DNA from: CAVIQK01 sp963644945
Lineage (GTDB): Bacteria > Bacillota > Clostridia > Christensenellales > DTU072
Direction of reading: 5' to 3'
Length of the DNA stretch: 64,000 nucleotides
NCBI GenBank assembly: GCA_963644945.1
Contig: CAVIQK010000002.1
Span: forward strand, 1 to 64,000
Shown here: piece after piece, positions 8,307 through 15,010 of the stretch
Layout of the letters: every line of letters starts with the position of its first letter
Position numbering within the stretch: position 1 is the stretch's first letter
Translations under genes and position numbers: made by a program
The notes under the pieces: model-generated
Told to the model about the DNA's origin: nothing
Database searches by the model: none
What the model saw: only the letters and a program-made list of their open reading frames with translations

Positions 8307-9184
8307 TGAAAGACAGTTTTAATCGAGAAGTTAAATATCTAAAATTATCTGTAACCGACAAAACGGCTTACAATTTTAGTTATGCAATTCCCTCTCGTCC
8401 AAAAGAGATCGAAGAACTTTTACTTCCCGAAGAATATCTAAAAATCGCTTCTGCTTGTATAGCAAAAGGCATTGAAAAAATCCGCATAGTAGGAGAGCCT
8501 TTCGAAAGAGAAGATATTTTTGAAATTTTAGGCAGTCTTTCAAAACTCGGAGCAAAACTATTTTTGACGACGTCATCCCCCAAAATCGGTGAATATGCCA
8601 AAGATCTCAAAAGATTAGGAGTATATGGAGTCAATATCAATATGGACTCACTCAACGGCTCCCGTTACGAGAGTTTGACCGGTGGCGGAGATCTCAACGC
8701 AATGATCAATGCCGTCATGGAAACGAGATCCCAGTCTTTCGACGTTTTCAAAATCAACACCTACTTTACAAAACACTTCAAAGACAAAGAATTTTCCACG
8801 TTTGTAGATTTTGCATCCGACCTCAAAGCCGGCTTAAAACTTGTAGAACTTTCCGACACCGAAGTTTCCCCCACATTTTATGCCAACAATTATGCCCCCC
8901 TTTCTAGATTTATTACCGAAAAAGGACTCAAAAGATCCGAAATATTTGATTCGGGAGCCAACAAAGCATACACCTACAAAGGTGTCACTATTTGGACGGT
9001 TTGCCCCGATTTAGACGGATTTTGTCAATATTGCAACCAAATCAAAGTGACCGAAGACGGCATGCTTTACCCGTGCGAGCGTAGCACGATGAAGTTTTCG
9101 CTATCCCCCTACCTCATAAGTGTTGACCTACTCCAAAGTGCGATAGAAACTTTCGTAAAAAGAAAGATAGGCGGACGGCTATAA
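8306..9184 (+). CDS. MoaA-like protein lacking the radical-SAM cysteines
   Basis: This is a homologue of GTP 3',8-cyclase (MoaA). It aligns along its length: LKLSVTD near residue 12, GEPFERED, VNINMDSL, KINTY, LVELSD, and the C-terminal KVTEDGMLYPC region. The three cysteines that bind the catalytic 4Fe-4S cluster and SAM are replaced by T20, F24 and A27, and the GGEP motif has become VGEP, so radical-SAM chemistry is not expected. In contrast the C-terminal cluster motif is intact (C240-x2-C243-x13-C257). The GTP-contacting CNRIR is CNQIK. The terminal IGG is followed by two extra residues. The protein has 292 aa versus roughly 330 for MoaA. No other molybdopterin genes are nearby. Function is unknown; a cluster-binding or regulatory role is inference. 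Confidence 0.8.
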   Translation: MKDSFNREVKYLKLSVTDKTAYNFSYAIPSRPKEIEELLLPEEYLKIASACIAKGIEKIRIVGEPFEREDIFEILGSLSKLGAKLFLTTSSPKIGEYAKDLKRLGVYGVNINMDSLNGSRYESLTGGGDLNAMINAVMETRSQSFDVFKINTYFTKHFKDKEFSTFVDFASDLKAGLKLVELSDTEVSPTFYANNYAPLSRFITEKGLKRSEIFDSGANKAYTYKGVTIWTVCPDLDGFCQYCNQIKVTEDGMLYPCERSTMKFSLSPYLISVDLLQSAIETFVKRKIGGRL

Positions 9185-9201
9185 ATTTACGGAGCACCAA
9201 G

Positions 9202-9933
9202 ATGAAGATAGAAGAAGTCAAAAAATATATTCGCTTTATAGGCATCATGTCCTCGATTCCCCTAATCGTCGAGTTTGACGAAGACGGCAAAAACATAGCC
9301 GAAGCCATCGAAAACCCCACGACGGTAGGAGTAAGACTTCTCGATACCTCGTTTGTCTTGCAATTCAAAGAGGGCAAATGCTACCTAAAAGACGGCACTT
9401 TTACCAACAAAAACGTCGATTTTGTCATCCCCACCGGTTCAACTTTTGACAAAATTATAGAAGGCAAAAACCCCTATTTCAATTTGAAAAATCGCAAATT
9501 TTGTAAAAACACCCTCTTCCCTATCATAAGGAGAGTGGCGACGATATTAGACGATAGATCGTCAAGCGACCGAGTCACGTGGGAAACCGAACTAAACTTA
9601 CGTATGGTAGGACTTCCCGTCTTGACCTCTGCCGACGAAAAGGCACACAACACCACAAGAAAACTCCAAAACGGCGAAATAGAACTCAAAGTCGGCAAAA
9701 GCGATCCGTGGACGATTATTGTCAAAGACTACAACATTGAAACCGAAAAACGCTCCGCCGATAGACCTGTATCATGCATTTATTTCTTGACGGGAGAAGC
9801 CTATCTAGAATTTTGTAGGGAGCAAAAGAGCCTAAGAGAACTTGTCGGCTTAGGCGAAGTCACCATATCGGGACTACTTACCGCAGTCGATCCCGTCATG
9901 CGAATAGATAGAAGGATAAAATTTTTCTTATAA
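9202..9933 (+). CDS. Putative SCP2-like (sterol-carrier fold) protein, possibly tandem
   Basis: This 243-residue soluble protein has no signal peptide. The C-terminal half has the SCP2-like pattern: a NGEIELKVG strand, a polar beta segment, CIYFLTGEAYLEF, and GEVTISGLLTAVDPVMRID at the end. The N-terminal half (LLDTSFVLQFKEGKCYL, then FDKIIEGKNPYF) looks like a second diverged copy. SCP2 domains bind hydrophobic ligands, so it may present a lipid or cofactor to partner proteins; this is inference. GGAG lies 7 nt before the ATG. It sits between the MoaA-like and aminotransferase-like genes, 17 and 2 bp away. The family call is tentative. Confidence 0.45.
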   Translation: MKIEEVKKYIRFIGIMSSIPLIVEFDEDGKNIAEAIENPTTVGVRLLDTSFVLQFKEGKCYLKDGTFTNKNVDFVIPTGSTFDKIIEGKNPYFNLKNRKFCKNTLFPIIRRVATILDDRSSSDRVTWETELNLRMVGLPVLTSADEKAHNTTRKLQNGEIELKVGKSDPWTIIVKDYNIETEKRSADRPVSCIYFLTGEAYLEFCREQKSLRELVGLGEVTISGLLTAVDPVMRIDRRIKFFL

Positions 9934-9935
9934 TT

Positions 9936-11120
9936 ATGCTGTCAAAACCCAACGATTACAAAAGATCTCACGAATTGTTTGCCAAAGCCACCGAACTCAT
10001 CCCCGGCGGTATTTACGGTTTACAAAACCCGATGACGTCAAAACTTTTCCCCATAGATTCTTACCCGTTTTTTGTCGAAAAAGCCAAAGGAAACCACATT
10101 TTGGACGTTGACGGCAACGATTTTATAGATTATAGATGTTCCCAAGGCGAAATAAGTCTAGGATATAGAGAAGAAAAAGTAGAAGAAGCGGTCAGAATTC
10201 AAATGACCAAATGCGACAACGTGACGCTAGCGTCCCGCATCACCGTCGAACTTGCCGAATTTATTGTGTCCAATATTTGGACGGCAGAATGGGTAGCCTT
10301 CTCCAAAACCCCTCAAGAAGCCTTACGTCTTGCCATAAAAGGCGCAAGAAGTTATACCTCAAAGACCAAAACCCTCATATTCGAAGGTTATCGCTCCATC
10401 ACCATGAAAGACAGTGTAGTCACCGCCAAATACGGCGACATCGAATCTGTCAAAAATGCTTGCACGACTTACGACGTAGCATCGGTAGTTTTCCCGACAC
10501 TTCTTTTGACCGAATCGGGACTAACTTCCCCATCCCAAGATTTTGTCACCGAACTTCGCAAATTTACCAAGGAAAACGGCATTATTTTGATTTTTGACGA
10601 TATTCTTACCGCCCTCAGATCCCACCTAAAAGGCGGAGATTTCCTATATAAAACCGAAGCCGATTTACTAGTTGTCGGCAGTTCTGTTTCCAACGGCTAC
10701 TCTTTCGGAGCCGTCGTAGGCAAAAATTCTTTCAAAACCGAATTTGCCGAACTCGAATATACCGAAAACTTTTTCGCATCGTCCATTTCGATGGCAGCCG
10801 CCCTTGCCACTCTAAAAACGGCAATCGGCATGGAATTTGATACTTATGTAGCCACTCTCGGCAAAACCCTAAAACAAAGACTAAAAGAAACCGCTTCCAA
10901 ATACAACAAAACCCTGACTTTTTCGGGCATCGATTCGGTATTTTCATTTAGCCTTGACGACGAAAATTCTCGTGAAAAAACGGCTCAAATACTATCTTTT
11001 TGTGCATCCCACGGAGTGCTTTTCTCATCGGGTGCCAATTTCATCCCCGCATCTTTATCGGACTACGACATAGACATGACCGTATCGGTTTTTGACGAAG
11101 CGCTCAAATCTCTAAAATGA
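9936..11120 (+). CDS. Class-III aminotransferase fold (GSAM-like) without the PLP lysine
   Basis: This 394-residue protein aligns with glutamate-1-semialdehyde aminomutase and related fold-type I PLP proteins: ELIPGGIYG near the N terminus, GNDFIDYRCSQG, FEGYRS, and ILIFDDILTALR with the pyridine-binding Asp. The Schiff-base lysine of the TLGK motif is replaced: the segment reads LLVVGSSVSNGYSFG, with S249 at the Lys position. The phosphate-binding NSGTEA has become KTPQEA and YHG has become YRS. Canonical transamination is therefore not expected. The gene follows its neighbour by 2 bp with no near ribosome binding site and overlaps the next gene by ATGA, so it is a translated operon member, not decaying DNA. 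A related lysine-less protein lies at 48871. Confidence 0.8.
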   Translation: MLSKPNDYKRSHELFAKATELIPGGIYGLQNPMTSKLFPIDSYPFFVEKAKGNHILDVDGNDFIDYRCSQGEISLGYREEKVEEAVRIQMTKCDNVTLASRITVELAEFIVSNIWTAEWVAFSKTPQEALRLAIKGARSYTSKTKTLIFEGYRSITMKDSVVTAKYGDIESVKNACTTYDVASVVFPTLLLTESGLTSPSQDFVTELRKFTKENGIILIFDDILTALRSHLKGGDFLYKTEADLLVVGSSVSNGYSFGAVVGKNSFKTEFAELEYTENFFASSISMAAALATLKTAIGMEFDTYVATLGKTLKQRLKETASKYNKTLTFSGIDSVFSFSLDDENSREKTAQILSFCASHGVLFSSGANFIPASLSDYDIDMTVSVFDEALKSLK

Positions 11121-13078
11121 TAATAAAAACCGAAAATTTATGCCGAACTATCGAGATTTTTGACGGCAAAATCACCAAAAACTCCTTAAAAAATCTCTTG
11201 TCCCAAGAAGAATTTTTGCTGGATCGAGAAGACCAATTTACAATTTCTTATTACGATAACCAATTTGCAGCACTAGGTCCATTCAAAAAACACCCCAAAA
11301 CTATCAATTCATCTCAATTTTCGGTAAAAGAAGTAGGGCAAACCCTTACTTTTACTGCCCACATTGACGGAATAGATTTTACCGTTATTCAAGAATTTTT
11401 AGATAAAGACGGAGTTTTGTCCCACACTTTCTCGCTTACCACATCAAAAAACATTTTTATAGATGCTATCGACAGCGAAAAATACACGATTTCCAAGGAA
11501 TTTTCGTGGTCAATTCCAATTTCCCAAGAAAAAATCACGATTTCCCCTAAGATTCTATCGCTAGGCCAACCCATCTACAACGGCACCGTCTTTCTTGCCC
11601 TAAAATCACCCGTTGCCGACACCTTTACTCGTGACGGCAAAACCGTTCTTCGCTACCATCTAGGACGCTACATAAAGGACTTTTCGCAAGAAATAAGCCT
11701 CCCCCCGACGATAGTAGGCGCATACCCCCGCCCCGACATGATTTCGGCACGTTCCGCCTTTTTCAAATACGTTCACACTTTTTCCCGAAAACCCTCCATG
11801 TACATAACCTTCAATTCATGGTATGACAACATGTTGGACGTCGATTCCGCCAAGATAAAATCATCGTTTACCGAGATTCACGACGGCTTCCGAAAGTCCA
11901 ACCTTAGAGACATCGACTGTTATGTTTTAGACGACGGATGGACAGATTACAAAGCAACCAAATTTTGGTCGGTTGATCAAACCAAATTTGACAAAGATTT
12001 CAAGGACGAAAGCGCTCTTACCAAGTCTTTCAATTCCAAATTCGGCTTGTGGCTAGGCCCTAGGGGCGGTTATACCAACGAAACCGTCAAATATGCAAGA
12101 CGACTAAAAAAACTAGGTTATTCCTTCAATAGAGCCTCTAAAGATATCTGTACGGGCGATCCCAAATATATCCACGATTTAGGGAATAGACTCATAGAAC
12201 TCATGAAAAATTCCAACGTCGAATATTTCAAATTGGACGGTTTTGCCCTTTGCCCCTGCCCCTCCCGACGCCATGGCCACCCCGTAGGAGGAGAAGACGG
12301 CATCTATTTTTATACATACTTGTGGGAAGAGTGGCTCCGAGTTTTTCGCAAACTAAAAGAAGTCAACCCCAACATTTTCATCAATTTGACCTCATACGCC
12401 CACTGTTCGCCCTTTTTCCTTGAATATGTTTCGGCAATATGGATGAACAATGCCGGCGACATGAATTATATCGGCGAAGGCTCCGACCTAGACCAATGTC
12501 TCAACTATCGTGACAGCAGATATTTTGACCTTCAAAATTGCCGTCAAGTCCAACTTCCGTCGCAATACATCTACAATCACGAACCCAACTACGGCAAAAA
12601 GAATTACAATCCGCCCCTTCCCGACAAAACCCATCGCACAGTGATTTACACCGACGAAGAATTTGAAAAATATTTATACTCATGCCTCATGCGTGGTAGC
12701 GGTTTTGTTGAGTTATATTACTCACCGTCGCTTATGACCGAAAAGAAATATTCGATAAATGCCAAAGTTTTGTCATGGGCAGAAGCCAATTTTTCGGTTA
12801 TTTCCGATTCGGTTTACTTCGGCTCATCCCCCGAAAAAGGCGAGGTTTACGGCTACATAGGAGTAGACAAAAGCCGAGCGATAATCTCTTTTCGCAATGC
12901 ATCCCCCACCTCCCCAAAAACCTTCACTTTACCCCTAGAAAACTACACTTTTATAAATAAAAAATATCACCTACAAGAGATCTACCCCGTCCCCAAAGAC
13001 CAAGGAGAAAGAGAAGGCGACTTAACCGTCGAACTAGAAAAATCTGAAGTCAAAATCTTTGAAATAAATTACAAATAA
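11117..13078 (+). CDS. Alpha-galactosidase-like glycoside hydrolase (clan GH-D, GH36-like)
   Basis: This 653-residue protein has no signal peptide and should be cytoplasmic. An N-terminal beta domain (to about 220) precedes a TIM barrel with FNSWYDN, YVLDDGW (D272-D273) and the nucleophile strand YFKLDGF (D374 as likely nucleophile), then a C-terminal beta domain from about 580. This layout fits GH36-type retaining alpha-galactosidases or alpha-N-acetylgalactosaminidases. A Cys/His-rich stretch (CPCPSRRHGH) follows the nucleophile strand and may bind metal. The acid/base is not certain; an Asp in IWMNNAGD is a candidate. It overlaps the aminotransferase-like gene by 4 bp and ends the operon at a bidirectional terminator. 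Confidence 0.7.
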   Translation: MIIKTENLCRTIEIFDGKITKNSLKNLLSQEEFLLDREDQFTISYYDNQFAALGPFKKHPKTINSSQFSVKEVGQTLTFTAHIDGIDFTVIQEFLDKDGVLSHTFSLTTSKNIFIDAIDSEKYTISKEFSWSIPISQEKITISPKILSLGQPIYNGTVFLALKSPVADTFTRDGKTVLRYHLGRYIKDFSQEISLPPTIVGAYPRPDMISARSAFFKYVHTFSRKPSMYITFNSWYDNMLDVDSAKIKSSFTEIHDGFRKSNLRDIDCYVLDDGWTDYKATKFWSVDQTKFDKDFKDESALTKSFNSKFGLWLGPRGGYTNETVKYARRLKKLGYSFNRASKDICTGDPKYIHDLGNRLIELMKNSNVEYFKLDGFALCPCPSRRHGHPVGGEDGIYFYTYLWEEWLRVFRKLKEVNPNIFINLTSYAHCSPFFLEYVSAIWMNNAGDMNYIGEGSDLDQCLNYRDSRYFDLQNCRQVQLPSQYIYNHEPNYGKKNYNPPLPDKTHRTVIYTDEEFEKYLYSCLMRGSGFVELYYSPSLMTEKKYSINAKVLSWAEANFSVISDSVYFGSSPEKGEVYGYIGVDKSRAIISFRNASPTSPKTFTLPLENYTFINKKYHLQEIYPVPKDQGEREGDLTVELEKSEVKIFEINYK

Positions 13079-13114
13079 ATCCAACCAAAAACAAAATTTT
13101 TAAAAAATCAAACC

Positions 13115-13146
13115 AAAAAAAAGAGTGCCTTTCGACACTCTTTTTA
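13115..13146. terminator. Bidirectional terminator between convergent genes
   Basis: An A-rich arm ending AAGAGTG pairs with CACTCTT around an 8-nt loop, with A and T runs on both sides, so it can stop transcripts from either direction. It serves the GH36-like operon (plus) and the exported-protein gene (minus). Confidence 0.85.
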
Positions 13147-13160
13147 TATTGTTTCTAATG

Positions 13161-14684
13161 TTATTCGGCGATTGTTGCGTTGGTGTATTTTACCAAATAT
13201 TCTTTAATAATATCTTCGGTACATACATTGTAATCGTACGAATAGACGACAGGAGAGTAAGGTTTGACGTTGGCTTGCATACCGACGAGTTCACCATACC
13301 AACCTTCTACGGTGTTCCACTTTTTAAGAAGACCTGTATCCCAAATTTCTACTTCATAAGTAAGTTGTGTGTAGCAAACAGGTGATGCACCGGTATATTC
13401 CAAAAGTTTGAAGATGTTGGAATATCCCTTCCATTTTCCGGACCAAGTACAATCGGCAAAAGTAGGATTGCCTGTGCCGTCCCAACCATACATATTGAGC
13501 GGTTGAGTCATGTAATTTTTATTGATAATCTCTCTTTGTTCGGACTTGCTCAAATCGTTGAAGTTAGGAGCCAATTCGTCCATACTAGGAAGATTTGCAT
13601 TGAGTTCGACATTTAGATACCAGTGATCGGTAGGAGTGGTAGAATCTTTTCCGTCGGCATCGACATAAACTTTTGTGATAGTTGCATCTTTAAACCAGTT
13701 TCCTGTAAATGCTTCGTCACGAGTGAGATCGATTATATACTTGACAGAATACATTTCTTGCCAAACTTTGTCGCTCTTTTCGGTTCCGTCGTCATTGTAG
13801 TTTTTACGCCACTTTGCACCGGCTTCTTGGCTTAGAGTTGACCATCTGATTTGATCGTTGTTGGAGTCATTTCCGGTTGCCGACCAGTTTGCCGAACAAA
13901 TACCCTCGTCAAGAGCAGGGATATCAATATCGTCAAGGTTGCCTACTGCGGTATAGATAGGACCGGATCCTTTGTGGAACCAATAATGGTTGTTATAAGT
14001 ACCTTCTCTTATAGCCTTGTTAAGAATTTGTTCGACGGCAGGAATAAGAGATTCCATTCCGGGAGCCTTTGCGTTAGCGATAGCGTTGATTTGTTCTTTC
14101 CAATAAATTTGGTAATCGCTAAGGTTGTTGTAAATTTCTTGACCTTGGACCATTAGACCACCGGTAATCGCTCCACCACCGATAACAGCCATTCCGCCTG
14201 CGTCGGTATATGTTCTAAAATAAGGAACGGTTTTCTCGTTGTAAGATGCAAGTTTGATGAGGTTGATTGCATCACCGATAGCAACGGTAGGATCGGAATC
14301 GTCGCCGGTATAACCCGTCGTGTCGTCCCAAGTACCGAGTAGGTAGTTGTTTCCGTCGGCTTCGGCTACGTTTTTGCCACTGACGGAGTTTTTATAGTCG
14401 GATCTTTGCCAAGCCATTTCGGTATCATGCAAAAAGTCATAAAGCGAAAATTCGGGAGAATATTCAAAAGTCCCCGTTGCATTGGCCATTGTAAACGTGT
14501 TATTTTCGAGATTTGTACTATCGTAACTTGAAAACGGTATTTTACCGAGAGAGTCATAAGGGACTTCCAAAGCGGCTTCGGCTTCCGGCTTTATGGTAAG
14601 AACACCGAACAAAATACCACAGACAACGCCTGCGGTGAGTACGAGTACGAAAAGCAGTTTAAGAACTTTTACTAGTTTACTCAT
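13161..14684 (-). CDS. Exported or membrane-anchored protein of unknown family
   Basis: This 507-residue protein starts MSKLVKVLKLL, with a hydrophobic stretch at about residues 9-29 and an AEA-AL site after it, so it is either a cleaved secreted protein or N-terminally anchored. I do not recognise the rest. It is acidic and rich in Trp, Tyr and Asn. A Gly-rich hydrophobic segment (GGMAVIGGGAITGGLMVQG) lies near residue 200, and Trp-containing beta-like segments follow (WSGKWKGYSN, WNTVEGWYGELVG). The ATG at 14684 is chosen because GAGGT lies 8 nt upstream; an upstream ATG has no such support. It is transcribed divergently from the 22-kb surface-protein gene, with which it may share regulation. 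No catalytic motif or sorting signal is visible. Confidence 0.7.
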   Translation of the reverse strand: MSKLVKVLKLLFVLVLTAGVVCGILFGVLTIKPEAEAALEVPYDSLGKIPFSSYDSTNLENNTFTMANATGTFEYSPEFSLYDFLHDTEMAWQRSDYKNSVSGKNVAEADGNNYLLGTWDDTTGYTGDDSDPTVAIGDAINLIKLASYNEKTVPYFRTYTDAGGMAVIGGGAITGGLMVQGQEIYNNLSDYQIYWKEQINAIANAKAPGMESLIPAVEQILNKAIREGTYNNHYWFHKGSGPIYTAVGNLDDIDIPALDEGICSANWSATGNDSNNDQIRWSTLSQEAGAKWRKNYNDDGTEKSDKVWQEMYSVKYIIDLTRDEAFTGNWFKDATITKVYVDADGKDSTTPTDHWYLNVELNANLPSMDELAPNFNDLSKSEQREIINKNYMTQPLNMYGWDGTGNPTFADCTWSGKWKGYSNIFKLLEYTGASPVCYTQLTYEVEIWDTGLLKKWNTVEGWYGELVGMQANVKPYSPVVYSYDYNVCTEDIIKEYLVKYTNATIAE

Positions 14685-14718
14685 TAAATCATACCTCGCT
14701 AGTTTAATATATAATATT

Positions 14719-14748
14719 ATTTTACGATAACAAGACAATAAAAGTCAA
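14719..14748 (-). promoter_or_regulatory. Candidate promoter for the minus-strand exported protein
   Basis: Read on the minus strand, TTGACT (14743-14748) and TAAAAT (14719-14724) are 18 bp apart. The leader of about 27 nt includes the GAGGT ribosome binding site. Confidence 0.5.
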
Positions 14749-14940
14749 TACCCAATTTTAAGCAATTTTCAACATTTTCGATTTTCAAAAATCTCCCCTA
14801 ATTTTTCTTATAGAAGGGATCACCTGAAAATTTTTGTATTTCCCCAAAACCAAGCGGTTTTTCCCTGTGATTTTGACAACAAAACTCCGAAAAAATTTTC
14901 TCCCCGAAAAAAGTTTAACAAAATTTTAACAATAGGTATA

Positions 14941-14969
14941 TTGACATCAACAATTATCCCTTATATAAT
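14941..14969 (+). promoter_or_regulatory. Full-consensus SigA promoter of the giant surface-protein operon
   Basis: TTGACA (14941-14946) and TATAAT (14964-14969) match both consensus hexamers exactly at 17-bp spacing. The leader of about 35 nt ends with AGGAG (15001-15005), 5 nt ahead of the ATG. The -10 overlaps a perfect 15-bp palindrome. Confidence 0.9.
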
Positions 14970-15010
14970 ATATAAGAATTACGTGTGTATGTGCGTAATA
15001 AGGAGTATCG

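Larger units (their letters stand above)
14685..15010. other. Divergent intergenic region
   Basis: These 326 bp hold the promoters of the two divergent exported-protein genes at either end. The middle (about 14750-14935) is AT-rich, with no ORF of note. It contains a small hairpin AAAACC-AAGC-GGTTTT at 14846-14861 followed by one T, and several runs of A and T. I see no clear operator or riboswitch. The 15-bp perfect palindrome TTATATAATATATAA at 14961-14975 overlaps the plus-strand -10 element. Confidence 0.6.

Noticed and set aside
8306..8420. Loss of the MoaA cysteines as a sequencing error or frameshift
   Set aside because: The residues before, between and after the three positions still align in the same frame, so three independent codon substitutions are needed, not an indel.
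8306..9184. Molybdenum cofactor biosynthesis locus
   Set aside because: The MoaA homologue lacks the catalytic cluster and no moaC, moaE, mog or moe gene is nearby.
14846..14861. Hairpin in the divergent region as a terminator or riboswitch
   Set aside because: The stem is only 6 bp, there is little T tract beyond the stem, and it lies upstream of the predicted start sites, so it would not be transcribed from either promoter.
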